Shown here in pieces: positions 26,930 through 35,494 of a stretch of 64,000 bases of DNA; position 1 is the stretch's first letter; the number at the start of each line of letters is the position of its first letter. The position numbers and the translations under genes were made by a program. The notes below the pieces were generated by a model. The model was not told where the DNA came from. It searched no databases and saw nothing but the letters and a program-made list of their open reading frames with translations. Origin of the DNA: Dechloromonas sp. H13 (GTDB taxonomy: Bacteria > Pseudomonadota > Gammaproteobacteria > Burkholderiales > Rhodocyclaceae); assembly GCF_009469615.1 (NCBI RefSeq), contig NZ_SSXX01000001.1:850733-914732 (forward strand). The letters run 5' to 3'.

Positions 26930-27748
26930 TTAGACGTTGACTTGGCGTGTCAGTAAACCTTGAAGCTCATCGCCAGGCAGCGCCTTGAGCATGTCGACAT
27001 GCGACTGCAACCTTTCTTGGGACTCTCGAATTTCTATGGCGACATCGACATGCTCGTCTCGACGCCAAAGCAGAGCCGGAACAGTATCGACAATTCCGTA
27101 CACAAGGCTCTTTAGCTCTTGGGCATCTCGACTTAAACGCTCTGAAAATTCAATTGCGCTCGCCTCCTCGCCCATTCGATAGCTCACATCACGAGCGGCC
27201 AAACCTGCAAGGAACATGGCTCTTGAATACTCCACGAATACTTGCTCGTGGGTTCTGAATTCATCCGCTTTGCGTGCCATGGCAAACACGAAACTCTTCA
27301 TCACGTTGTACGCCTCGATGAAAGCCTGCCTGTAAACTGGTAAGCGATCGTTTCTCTGCTCAGAGAGGTCAACTTGGCACGCATGTATCGTACCGTTGAG
27401 TTTCCCGATCAGTTGGGCATCGGCTTTGAAGTTGAGGAGATGGAGTTCGGTCAACACCTCCTTAATCTGATCCTGCAACTGTTGAATTTTCTCTTCAATC
27501 TTGGCAAGACGATGGTTAATTGCAATCAAAGACGCTCCAAAAACAGCTATTGGCACCGCAGCTGCACCAACCAAGCCATTGATGGCAATTTCAGAGTTTT
27601 GGGCGATATCAACGTCATGAAGGTGCTCAATGATGCGTCCAGCGTTTGAATAGACTACGCCTCCCAAGCGATGAGCCTCACCCGCCTCAATTAACTTCCG
27701 GGCCTCTTCTGTCATCGTTAAGAGATAGCTTTCTGCGAGGGCGGCCAT
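26930..27748 (-). CDS. Membrane-associated coiled-coil protein of unknown function
   Basis: 272 residues. One hydrophobic segment (INGLVGAAAVPIAVFGASLIAI, near residues 56-77) followed directly by a coiled coil (NHRLAKIEEKIQQLQDQIKEV) and a mostly helical soluble part of ~170 residues. No enzymatic motif seen. AAGGAT precedes the ATG at 27748, 3 bp from the preceding gene's stop. The tight spacing to the YaaW-like gene and the WYL regulator indicates that the products act together. Confidence 0.65.
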   Translation of the reverse strand: MAALAESYLLTMTEEARKLIEAGEAHRLGGVVYSNAGRIIEHLHDVDIAQNSEIAINGLVGAAAVPIAVFGASLIAINHRLAKIEEKIQQLQDQIKEVLTELHLLNFKADAQLIGKLNGTIHACQVDLSEQRNDRLPVYRQAFIEAYNVMKSFVFAMARKADEFRTHEQVFVEYSRAMFLAGLAARDVSYRMGEEASAIEFSERLSRDAQELKSLVYGIVDTVPALLWRRDEHVDVAIEIRESQERLQSHVDMLKALPGDELQGLLTRQVNV

Positions 27749-27751
27749 TCT

Positions 27752-28357
27752 CTACAATCCTTTTTGTGAAGCTGAATACATTTGCCGAAGAAGGGATACA
27801 TAAACAACGCCAGGAATCGTGCACCGGTATGCAGGGCCGGTGAGGAAAACAACTGCCAGCACCCCTCCAACAGCTGCCCCTGCTAGGGCGCTCGCAATCC
27901 GCAAAGCAATCATTTCTGCAACGGATATTGCTATTGCCATCGCTACACCTATGACCACCCCTTTCCCAGCAACCTCCTTGCTGGCAACAATCTCTCCCTC
28001 AGAACCTATTCCCGCACAAATTTTTTCAATTTCACTTGCTCTAATATCCATTTTTTCGAGGACATAGCGTTCGCACGCCTCAATAGTCTCGTAGCCGTAA
28101 GGCGAACTCTTAAGCAATGGGGCGAGTTTGTCAGCAACGTCCTTCGCCACTTCGTGGTACGTAACCCCTTCCGGCCGATCAAATTGTCGAAGTGAATTAC
28201 TGCCATACAGCCGCAATTCAGCATAAATCTTGTCGGCAGTTGCATTGGATTTTTGATTTACTGCATCACATAATTTTTCCCAAAACAGTTTTACCACTTC
28301 ATTTGAATCAGCGTTCCGGTGGGCCCACCGAATGACAGTTAGCGTTTCAGACGACAT
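27752..28357 (-). CDS. YaaW/UPF0174-like protein with C-terminal hydrophobic helices
   Basis: 201 residues. The N-terminal ~120 residues are helical and soluble. The C-terminal part has two hydrophobic helices (VVIGVAMAIAISVAEMIALR and ALAGAAVGGVLAVVFLTGPA) followed by YRCTIPGVVYVSLLRQM. The last segment resembles the conserved end of the YaaW family, whose function is unknown. The ATG at 28357 follows GAGAGGAA and is preferred over one eight codons earlier. Spaced 13 bp from the YkvA-like gene and 3 bp from the next gene. Family call is by eye. Confidence 0.6.
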   Translation of the reverse strand: MSSETLTVIRWAHRNADSNEVVKLFWEKLCDAVNQKSNATADKIYAELRLYGSNSLRQFDRPEGVTYHEVAKDVADKLAPLLKSSPYGYETIEACERYVLEKMDIRASEIEKICAGIGSEGEIVASKEVAGKGVVIGVAMAIAISVAEMIALRIASALAGAAVGGVLAVVFLTGPAYRCTIPGVVYVSLLRQMYSASQKGL

Positions 28358-28370
28358 TACAATTCCTCTC

Positions 28371-28718
28371 TCAGGCCCCAAACCAGTCGATCAATTTAGC
28401 CTCAGCCTTGGCTTTTACGTCGTCAGTAATGTGCGTCGCCACAGTTGCAAGGGCAATGGTTAGAACACCTAAGTCATCCGCATAGCCGATCATTGGGGTG
28501 AAATCAGGAATCGCATCGATGGGGGAGATGAAATAGCCCAGAGCAGCGATTAAGGTTCCCTTCGCCCAAGCGGGCGTCTCCGGCTTCTGAATGGTGTAGT
28601 AGCACTGAAGCCCCTTGCCAATGACTTCCTTACCGGCAGTCTTTGCGGCATCCCTAACCTTGTCCCAGAACCCCGTTTCCGAGTAATCCTTCGCAAAATC
28701 CAATTTATCTTTTTCCAT
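28371..28718 (-). CDS. YkvA family (DUF1232) membrane protein
   Basis: 115 residues with the YkvA signature: WAKGTLIAALGYFISPIDAIPD (near 50-71) then YADDLGVLTIALATV. The family has one or two short membrane-embedded helices around the SPIDxIPD motif; its biochemical role is not established, though members are found in stress and defence neighbourhoods. It is the first gene of the four-gene operon that ends with the WYL regulator, and it is divergent from the XRE gene at 28841. Confidence 0.88.
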   Translation of the reverse strand: MEKDKLDFAKDYSETGFWDKVRDAAKTAGKEVIGKGLQCYYTIQKPETPAWAKGTLIAALGYFISPIDAIPDFTPMIGYADDLGVLTIALATVATHITDDVKAKAEAKLIDWFGA

Positions 28719-28840
28719 GGTTATCCCCGGTTCTTCGTTGATCGATTCGTTAACAATCCGCTTTGCATCATATAGACACGACTATTCAACAACAACCTAT
28801 TGCTTGTCACCCCGCCCTGCCGATATCCCAAACTTTCGAC

Positions 28841-29281
28841 ATGGCACGCACCCAAGACAATCTGGCCTTCGCAGACCGACTAAAGCAGGCGCTGAAACGC
28901 AGTCCGAAGAGGATAGAAACTCCATCTGAACTGGCACTGCAATTCAATCTCCAGCATCCCGGCAGCCAGATAACAAACCAAGCCGCCCAAAAATGGCTGG
29001 CGGGTGACAACAAACCCTCGCCGGACAAAATTGACACTCTGGCAAACATGCTTGGCGTCTCGGTTCAGTGGCTACGCTATGGCATTCCTGAATCACGCCC
29101 CGCTCAACGAGGGTCATCTTCCAACAGAGCTGCGACAAAACAAGACGCACCGACAGCAACTGAACTGCAACTGCTGAACCGCTACCGATTGCTTTCAGAA
29201 CACCAACAAGGTTTGATTGCCGAACTCATTGAGCAAATCACCCTTGATCGGGAAATGTGGATCACTCCGCCTAAGCAGTAG
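28841..29281 (+). CDS. XRE-family transcriptional regulator
   Basis: 146 residues. N-terminal HTH region (FADRLKQALKRSPKRIETPS, then QITNQAAQKWLAGDNKPSPDKIDTLANMLGVSVQWLRYG split across 45-85), a Ser/Gln linker and a helical C-terminus (LLSEHQQGLIAELIEQIT). This is the size and shape of short phage-type repressors. It is divergent from the YkvA operon across ~120 bp and may repress that operon and the recombination module downstream. The start at ATG 28841 is set by the domain; ribosome site is weak. Confidence 0.8.
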   Translation: MARTQDNLAFADRLKQALKRSPKRIETPSELALQFNLQHPGSQITNQAAQKWLAGDNKPSPDKIDTLANMLGVSVQWLRYGIPESRPAQRGSSSNRAATKQDAPTATELQLLNRYRLLSEHQQGLIAELIEQITLDREMWITPPKQ

Positions 29282-29428
29282 CAAGGCTAGCCCACCGGGT
29301 TAGGACAAGCAACTAGACGAAAGTCATAGATGACCTAGCACCAGTCAATTTTCTCCCTCCACGTTGGTATAAGAATTCTGGAGATGAATCCCTCCAACCC
29401 CGTTCTTAACCCTGAAGGAGTCCCGGTC
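29282..29428. other. Spacer before the small membrane ORF
   Basis: No gene or clear hairpin. An alternative upstream ATG (29384), in frame with the small ORF, has only a moderate GGAG five bases before it. Confidence 0.4.
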
Positions 29429-29545
29429 ATGTTTGCTAAACCCCTGCTCAACCTAGTTCTGGTTGTCGTCTTGGAAGCTATCAGTGCCGTCATCGAATAT
29501 CTGAAAGGCATGCTTCGCAACGATGACTACGGCTTCAACCAGTAA
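29429..29545 (+). CDS. Small hydrophobic protein (38 residues)
   Basis: Reads MFAKPLLNLVLVVVLEAISA followed by VIEYLKGMLRNDDYGFNQ. GAAGGAG lies 8 bp upstream of the ATG. One amphipathic or transmembrane helix with a charged tail. An in-frame ATG at 29384 would add 15 residues. It precedes the DUF932 gene by 143 bp. Function unknown; small membrane peptides of mobile elements can be toxins, but no antitoxin is seen. Confidence 0.5.
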   Translation: MFAKPLLNLVLVVVLEAISAVIEYLKGMLRNDDYGFNQ

Positions 29546-29687
29546 GCCGGAGCCTTACCCAAGCCACACCTAGCCCCACCCTAGACCAGCACCGGCTGGT
29601 CACTCCAATCCCAATTCAAACCTCGCCTATACCTTGCAGCTTCACTGCCGAGGGGATGGGCTGTTTTCGTCTTTCAAGGAGTTATTC

Positions 29688-30644
29688 ATGGCTCATCTTG
29701 TACAAACCATGGCCTACGCCAACGCTGAACCGTGGCACGGCTTGGGCAAAAAATTACCTGCCAACCAGCCGATTGAAGTCTGGCAGCAACAGGCCGGTAT
29801 GGACTGGCAGATCAACGAAACGCCGGTCCTCTTCAATATCTCTGATGATGGTGATCTGCACGTCAAGGCCCACACCGACAACAAAGTCCTGTTTCGTTCC
29901 GATACCCACGCGCCGCTCTCAGTGGTGTCGAAACGCTACCAAGTTGTCCAGCCACATGAAGTCCTGGAGTTCTATCGTGATCTGACCGAAGCCGGTGGTT
30001 TCGAACTGGAAACGGCGGGCGTTCTCAAGGAAGGCCGGAAGCTCTGGGCCTTGGCCAAGACCGGTCAGGAAACTGTTTTGCGTGGCGGGGACAAGGTTGG
30101 TGCGTATCTGCTGCTGGCGACTAGTTGTGACGGCACTCTGTGCACGACGGCTCAGTTCACTTCGATCCGGGTGGTCTGCAACAACACCTTGCAGATGGCG
30201 GTCGGCGATTCCTCTGGTGCCGTCAAGGTGCCGCACAGCCGAAAGTTTGATCCGCAACTCGTGAAGCAGGAACTCGGCATCGGTCTGAGCAGTTGGGAAC
30301 GCTTTGTCGGCAACATGCGGCGATTGGCTGACCGACCAATCCACAAGTTCGAAGCGATGAACCTGATCGTCAATGTCCTCGGTGACCCCGAGTTGCCGTT
30401 GGCCGACCAGCCCAATCAGAAAGCACTGCAGAACGTCTATGCCCTGTACTCGGGTGGTGGCATGGGCGCTGATCTGTCATCGGCCAATGGCACTGCCTGG
30501 GGCTTGCTCAATGCGGTCACACAGTTTGTCGACCACGAACGCCGGGCACGCAGCCAGGACTACAGGCTGGACTCAGCCTGGTTCGGTCAAGGTGCAAGCA
30601 TCAAAGGCAAGGCCTATCAAGAAGCGATGAAACTGGCGGCCTGA
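29688..30644 (+). CDS. DUF932 / phage-plasmid-like protein (TIGR03299 type)
   Basis: 318 residues. Starts MAHLVQTMAYANAEPWHGLG, the diagnostic N-terminus of this family, and includes PLSVVSKRYQVVQPHEVLEF, TSIRVVCNNTLQMA and a C-terminal DHERRARSQDYRLDSAWFG. It is common in plasmids, integrative elements and phages next to recombination genes; a role in DNA metabolism or anti-restriction is assumed but unproven. AAGGAG precedes the ATG at 29688. First gene of the DUF932-YqaJ-Gp3 module. Confidence 0.85.
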   Translation: MAHLVQTMAYANAEPWHGLGKKLPANQPIEVWQQQAGMDWQINETPVLFNISDDGDLHVKAHTDNKVLFRSDTHAPLSVVSKRYQVVQPHEVLEFYRDLTEAGGFELETAGVLKEGRKLWALAKTGQETVLRGGDKVGAYLLLATSCDGTLCTTAQFTSIRVVCNNTLQMAVGDSSGAVKVPHSRKFDPQLVKQELGIGLSSWERFVGNMRRLADRPIHKFEAMNLIVNVLGDPELPLADQPNQKALQNVYALYSGGGMGADLSSANGTAWGLLNAVTQFVDHERRARSQDYRLDSAWFGQGASIKGKAYQEAMKLAA

Positions 30645-30717
30645 CCAATCTCCTGCCTTCCACCTCACGCCCGGTTCAGATTCGTCTGGCCGGGCGTTTC
30701 CATTTCAAGGAGTCAAC

Positions 30718-31722
30718 ATGAACCATCCCGCTTTACGCACCCCTCGGGAGAAAGCCAAACCCGCCCTGCGTCTCGTCACCACCAAGGCACTTCCCCGCGA
30801 AGACTGGCTGGCCGTCCGGAAGCAGGGCATAGGTAGCTCGGATGCTGCCGCCGCAGTGGGCCTCAATCCCTACAAATCCCAACTCGAACTCTGGCTGGAA
30901 AAAACCGGTCGTGACGGCAACCTGCCCAAGACCGATCCGCATGACGAGGAATCCCCGATGTATTGGGGCAATCTCCTCGAACCCATTGTGGCCGCCCACT
31001 ACACCAAGCGCACCGGCAACCGAGTCCGCAGGATCAATGCAGTCCTTCAACACCCCGATCCGGACAAGACCTGGATGCTGGCCAATATTGACCGTGAGGT
31101 CACCGGCGCCTGCGATGTCCAGATTCTGGAGTGCAAAACGGCCGGCATTAACGGGGCACGCCTGTGGAAGGAAGGCGTTCCCGAGTACGTGCAGTTGCAA
31201 GTGCAGCACCAGCTCGCCGTCACCGGAAAAGCAGCAGCAGATGTTGCCGTGTTGCTCGGTGGCCAGCATCTGGAGATACACCGCATTGGCCGGGACGAAG
31301 CTCTGATCGCCCGACTGGTGCAACTGGAGAAACAATTCTGGGACTACGTGGAAACTGACACGCCACCGCCAGCCGATGGCTCGGAATCCGCCGAATTGGC
31401 CTTGCGCTGCCTCTACCCGGAAGACCAAGGGCAGACAGTGGACTTCACCCAGGATCGCAAGCTGTCGGCAGCCTTTGCAGATCTGGTAAGCGTCCGGCAC
31501 AGCATCGCCGACTACGAAAAGCTGGAAGCGCAGTTAAAGCAAAGCCTGCAGCAAGCAATTGGCGATGCCAGCAAGGCCATCTTCGAGACCGGAACTGTGA
31601 CCTGGAAGAAAGCCAAGGACAGCATCGGCCTCGATGTGGCAAAGCTGCTCAAGGAACAACCGGACCTGGCGCAACGCTACAGCATCACCAAACCAGGCAG
31701 TCGTCGTTTCCTGATTGCCTAA
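30718..31722 (+). CDS. YqaJ-type viral recombinase (5'-3' exonuclease)
   Basis: 334 residues. PD-(D/E)xK nuclease of the lambda-exonuclease type: RKQGIGSSDAAAAVGLNPYK (N-terminal motif), MYWGNLLEPIVAAHY (catalytic Glu), ACDVQILECKTA (Asp-x-Gln/Glu-x-Lys box) and VPEYVQLQVQHQLAVTG. It should resect DNA ends for single-strand annealing recombination. AAGGAG precedes the ATG. The C-terminal ~100 residues are helical and may bind an annealing partner; no RecT or Bet homologue is evident next to it, although the following gene may take that role. Confidence 0.9.
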   Translation: MNHPALRTPREKAKPALRLVTTKALPREDWLAVRKQGIGSSDAAAAVGLNPYKSQLELWLEKTGRDGNLPKTDPHDEESPMYWGNLLEPIVAAHYTKRTGNRVRRINAVLQHPDPDKTWMLANIDREVTGACDVQILECKTAGINGARLWKEGVPEYVQLQVQHQLAVTGKAAADVAVLLGGQHLEIHRIGRDEALIARLVQLEKQFWDYVETDTPPPADGSESAELALRCLYPEDQGQTVDFTQDRKLSAAFADLVSVRHSIADYEKLEAQLKQSLQQAIGDASKAIFETGTVTWKKAKDSIGLDVAKLLKEQPDLAQRYSITKPGSRRFLIA

Positions 31723-31817
31723 CCTAGTTGTTCTCATACCCCAACCACCGGGGCGTTATGCCTGCCTTGGTGGAGTCAGTGGCAGGCTCATTCACGCAAA
31801 AATGAAGGAGCAAAACC

Positions 31818-32744
31818 ATGCTGAAAGGCTTGGCTATAACCCCGCCGGTACTCGGGCGGATTTCCATCGGCAAGGTCATCGAGAAGAATGGCAAACGGCT
31901 TCCGGAGAAGGACGACCAGTTTACGATCACGACTCAGTTGCAGAGTAAGGAAGGTTGGTTGCCTCATCCCTTCGACGAAGGTATTCGTAAGGCACAGGGC
32001 GGGAAGATTCGCAGTATTCCAATCCGCCTGCTGTTCAACGAACCTGATCTGAACTTCAGAGCTGAGTACAGCCTGTTCGACCGCAACACTGGCCGACCGC
32101 TCTGTGTTGGGAATGGGGAAACCTGCAAGCGGCAATCGGAGGGTGGAATCAAGTCCCTGCCATGTCCTTCACCTGATGGCTGTGTCCTGGCCAAGGGTGG
32201 CGCCTGCAAACCCTACGGAAGACTCAACGTGGCCATTGGAGATGACGACCCCTTGGGCAGCTTCATCTTCCGCACGACTGGGTTCAACAGCATCCGGACA
32301 CTGGCTGCAAGGCTGCAATACTTCAAGGCCATTTCCGGGAACCGCCTGGCATGTCTTCCGCTGGAACTGAAACTGAGAGGGAAATCCACAAGGCAAAGCC
32401 ACGGCACACCAATCTACTTTGTGGATATCACGGTACGGACCGGCATCAGTCTGGAGGAAGCCCTGGCTGAAGCTCGGCGACTGGAAGAGGAAAGGCAGTC
32501 AGCAGGCTTTGACCAGGAAGCCCTTGATGGCGCTGCTCAACTTGGCTTCAACAATGGCGCCTTTGAGGACTCCGAGGATGAGGCTGAAAGTGTCGTTGAG
32601 GAGTTCTTCCCCGAATCTGGGGAGGGCAATGACACAGCTGGGAAAAACAACGCTCAAGCCGAGACTGCTACTGGAAAAACTACGCTGAGCCTGGCTGAGA
32701 AATTGGCAGCAAAAGCTACCCGGCAGACGGGAGAGCCGACATGA
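31818..32744 (+). CDS. Gp3-like / recombination directionality factor-like protein with Cys cluster
   Basis: 308 residues. Globular N-terminus (GLAITPPVLGRISIGKVIEK), a Cys cluster (LCVGNGETCKR, LPCPSPDGCVLAKGGACK) likely to bind zinc, then a core FIFRTTGFNSIRTLAARLQY and LPLELKLRGK. This matches the Gp3-like fold named for phage recombination directionality factors. In integrative elements it accompanies YqaJ, suggesting a DNA-binding annealing or accessory role. The C-terminal ~90 residues are acidic and low-complexity. GAAGGAG before the ATG. The stop overlaps a small membrane ORF (ATGA). Confidence 0.65.
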   Translation: MLKGLAITPPVLGRISIGKVIEKNGKRLPEKDDQFTITTQLQSKEGWLPHPFDEGIRKAQGGKIRSIPIRLLFNEPDLNFRAEYSLFDRNTGRPLCVGNGETCKRQSEGGIKSLPCPSPDGCVLAKGGACKPYGRLNVAIGDDDPLGSFIFRTTGFNSIRTLAARLQYFKAISGNRLACLPLELKLRGKSTRQSHGTPIYFVDITVRTGISLEEALAEARRLEEERQSAGFDQEALDGAAQLGFNNGAFEDSEDEAESVVEEFFPESGEGNDTAGKNNAQAETATGKTTLSLAEKLAAKATRQTGEPT

Positions 32745-32851
32745 GTTTCCTGTTGTTCATCGTGTTTGGCTTTGGCGTGCCGTTATTGGTCATTGCCGTA
32801 GCTTTGCTGTGGATCTGGCTGGCAGCGAAAGTGTTCGGCCTAGGCTCTTGA
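32741..32851 (+). CDS. Small single-pass membrane protein (36 residues)
   Basis: MSFLLFIVFGFGVPLLVIAV followed by ALLWIWLAAKVFGLGS: almost wholly hydrophobic with a single Lys. The ATG overlaps the stop of the Gp3-like gene (ATGA), so it would be translated by coupling. It is followed 10 bp later by a terminator. Coding status rests on the overlap and on the clear membrane helix; function unknown. Confidence 0.5.
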   Translation: MSFLLFIVFGFGVPLLVIAVALLWIWLAAKVFGLGS

Positions 32852-32860
32852 AGGCCCTTG

Positions 32861-32887
32861 GACTCCTGCGGGCTGGGGGTCTTTTTT
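32861..32887 (+). terminator. Rho-independent terminator of the recombination module
   Basis: GACTCC pairs with GGGGTC (one G-U) around a 9-nt loop, followed directly by six T. It closes the DUF932-YqaJ-Gp3-small ORF unit. Confidence 0.6.
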
Positions 32888-32999
32888 GCGTCCAACTTGT
32901 CGTTGGTTTTCAAACCATATATTAGGAATATGCTCACAGCCCGAGACCTTTGGTAGTCAACGGTTTCCAGGCGGTAGGTGCCCACGAATTTTCAAAACT

Positions 33000-33075
33000 G
33001 GTGGGCTAGCAACACGCTAGCCACCCCCCGGTTCGGATACCACAAGGTAGTTGTGGTGCGTGGGAGGCATGCGCC
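33000..33075 (+). other. Structured leader or possible ncRNA upstream of the NTPase gene
   Basis: Hairpin 1: GGTGGGCTAGC / GCTAGCCACC with one bulge (33000-33026). Hairpin 2: ACCACAA-GGTAG-TTGTGGT, perfect (33039-33057). Hairpin 3: GGTGCGTG / CATGCGCC with a GGAGG loop (33055-33075), which competes with hairpin 2. GCCCAC at 32980-32985 can also pair with GTGGGC of hairpin 1. The region has no ORF and lies 75-150 bp before the NTPase start, so it may be a regulatory leader. Confidence 0.4.
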
Positions 33076-33148
33076 AATAATTTTCGGATCTACATGACTT
33101 CTTACAGATTAGAATTAACGACACTAACCTAATTTGCATAGGAAAAAT

Positions 33149-35494
33149 ATGCAGCCCCACCAGGAATGTCTTGAGCATGTATTTGTTGCTTACCCTTCAC
33201 GTGATGCCAGTTTGGCGAGACTGATCGCTCAAGGCGTCGCAAAGGCCAACCGTAAACTAACCACTAGACGGTATGAACCATGGGAGTTCAACGATATTGC
33301 TGGCACCCCCATTATTTCTCCGATTCTGGACGGCATTGAAGTATCAAAATTTATTGTTGCTGACATCACATACCTAAATCCCAATGTCGTCTACGAAATT
33401 GGTTTTGCTATCGGACACAGTCGCCGATGCATTCTTGTACGGCATGCCAATACGGAAGGAGATCTGAAAATAGCCAGAGAAGTTGGCATTTTCGATACGC
33501 TAGGTTATGAAACCTACAATGATGATGACGGCCTTTCCAATACGCTTACCGCATATATTGATCCATCGCCAATTTCGTTGCCATCTCAAATGGACCGGCT
33601 TGCCCCAGTTTATATCGTCGAGCCGCCTGTGAAAGGGGGAATTGCGACAGTGATGACCTCTCGGCTAAAGAAGGCAAGGTATAGATATCGAAGTTTCAAC
33701 CCTGTTGAAGATGCACGACTTTCGGCAGTAGATGCGATTAGGCAGGTAGCAAGTTCTGCCGGGGTTATGGTATCTATTCTAGATGGCGATCAAGAACAAA
33801 GCTTTATCCATGACACACGTGCACTATTTGTTGCAGGACTTGCGCACGGAATGGGCAAACCGACTCTTATATTGGCTCACTCTTCTGCTCAAGTGCCACT
33901 AGATATTCGTGACACGGTAAAAGCCTATGGCCGACATGAAGATATTATCGAGCACATTGCCAATTTTTCGCTTGAAATAACTGAACATCTTCAACTAGCG
34001 AATCCGACGCCATTACGTAATCTAACGCCACTGCAATCTCTCCAAATAGGAGATCCTACGGCGGAAAATGAGATGACAACACTGGCGAGTTATTTTCTTA
34101 ATACAAACCAATACAGTCGAACATTACGTGGCGAGGTAAATCTTGTCGTAGGAAGAAAAGGTGCCGGCAAAACCGCATTGTTTCTGCAACTCAGGGATAA
34201 AACCCGATCAGACAAAAGGAATGTTGTTGTTGACTTGAAACCAGAGGGTTACCAATTATTGAAACTCAAAGAGGATATTTTGGCACATCTCACCCAAGGT
34301 GCCAGTCATCATTTAGTTACAGCTTTCTGGGAATACCTGATCCTTCTTGAAATCACATATAAGCTCCTAGAAAAAGACAAGAAGCCACACAAATTTAACC
34401 ACGAGATCAGAGATCTTTACATTGAACTAGATAAAGCTTATCGAGTTAAGGATTTCTCCGCTGAAGGCGATTTTTCTGAACGGCTTCTTTCACTCTCGCA
34501 AAGGATTGCTCAAGATTATGCTCATCGCTTTGGGCATGCAGATTCAACGAAACTAACTACCGACCAAGTTACCCATCTCGTCTATTCACACGATGTAAGA
34601 TCGCTTCGCAATCATGTTTCAAAATATCTGGAACAAAAAGGTAGCGTTTGGGTTCTCTTTGATAATCTTGACAAAGGCTGGAGTACGCAGGGGGTAGATG
34701 TTGTAGATGCGATGGTACTCAGGTGCCTGATCGACGCGGGGCGGAAAGTCGAACGAGACATGAGAAAGGATGGACATACCGTCCATTGCATCGTATTCAT
34801 TCGAAACGACGTCTATGAGCATCTTATGCGACAGAGTGCGGATTACGGCAAGGAGATGCGTGTAACGTTGGATTGGACTGACCCCGACATGCTACGTGAG
34901 CTGTTGCGCTTACGCCTTGTAGCTGGTCTTGGTGTTGAATCACATGATCTGACTTTTGAGCAAATTTGGCCCCGTCTATGCGTCTCACATTACAAGGGCG
35001 AAGAAACTTCCTCGTATATTATAGAGCGTGCGTTAATGCGCCCTCGAAATGTAATCAAGATGTTTTCGCATGCAAAAGGATTTGCCGCCAATCTAAATCA
35101 CCAAAAAATTGACGAGTGTGACCTTGAGAAAGGAATTCGTGCTTATTCACAGGATCTATTGGTTGAACTTGATCATGAGCTTACCGATGTATTTCCTGCG
35201 GCGAAAGACTTGCTTTACCATTTTATCGATTCACATCATGAATTAACTCCAGGGCAATTGCAGGAACTTGTCCAAGATGCAGGGATCGACAACGGCGAAA
35301 TAGATCATGTGATTAATTTTTTGCTCTATTATGGGATTCTTGGTGTAAAGACAGCGACCGATGAGGTGCATTACATCTTTAACGTCAACTATGACTTGAA
35401 GGTGCTTCAAATTCGTGCGGCTCGGGGCCGAGAGAGCACCCGGTATGTTATGAACCCCGCCTTCAGACCTGCACTTGGGATTCGTGATGTATAG
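33149..35494 (+). CDS. Putative defence NTPase: tandem deoxyribosyltransferase/TIR-like domains fused to a P-loop ATPase (Sll1717-like)
   Basis: 781 residues. Domain 1 (~10-140) has a nucleotide-processing Rossmann-like fold with HVFVAYPSRDASLARLI and ADITYLNPNVVYEIGFAIGH, Glu83 being the likely catalytic acid. Domain 2 (~155-275) has the same kind of pattern (VSILDGDQ, FVAGLAHGMGKPTLIL) but without the Glu. The ATPase part has Walker A GRKGAGKT (335-342), Walker B VWVLFDNLD (500-508) and a helical C-terminus with a winged-helix-like end (LTPGQLQELVQDAGI). AGGAAAA before the ATG. Strongly AT-rich compared with the host, single-gene unit. Likely an abortive-infection type effector-sensor; activity is inferred. 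Confidence 0.75.
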   Translation: MQPHQECLEHVFVAYPSRDASLARLIAQGVAKANRKLTTRRYEPWEFNDIAGTPIISPILDGIEVSKFIVADITYLNPNVVYEIGFAIGHSRRCILVRHANTEGDLKIAREVGIFDTLGYETYNDDDGLSNTLTAYIDPSPISLPSQMDRLAPVYIVEPPVKGGIATVMTSRLKKARYRYRSFNPVEDARLSAVDAIRQVASSAGVMVSILDGDQEQSFIHDTRALFVAGLAHGMGKPTLILAHSSAQVPLDIRDTVKAYGRHEDIIEHIANFSLEITEHLQLANPTPLRNLTPLQSLQIGDPTAENEMTTLASYFLNTNQYSRTLRGEVNLVVGRKGAGKTALFLQLRDKTRSDKRNVVVDLKPEGYQLLKLKEDILAHLTQGASHHLVTAFWEYLILLEITYKLLEKDKKPHKFNHEIRDLYIELDKAYRVKDFSAEGDFSERLLSLSQRIAQDYAHRFGHADSTKLTTDQVTHLVYSHDVRSLRNHVSKYLEQKGSVWVLFDNLDKGWSTQGVDVVDAMVLRCLIDAGRKVERDMRKDGHTVHCIVFIRNDVYEHLMRQSADYGKEMRVTLDWTDPDMLRELLRLRLVAGLGVESHDLTFEQIWPRLCVSHYKGEETSSYIIERALMRPRNVIKMFSHAKGFAANLNHQKIDECDLEKGIRAYSQDLLVELDHELTDVFPAAKDLLYHFIDSHHELTPGQLQELVQDAGIDNGEIDHVINFLLYYGILGVKTATDEVHYIFNVNYDLKVLQIRAARGRESTRYVMNPAFRPALGIRDV

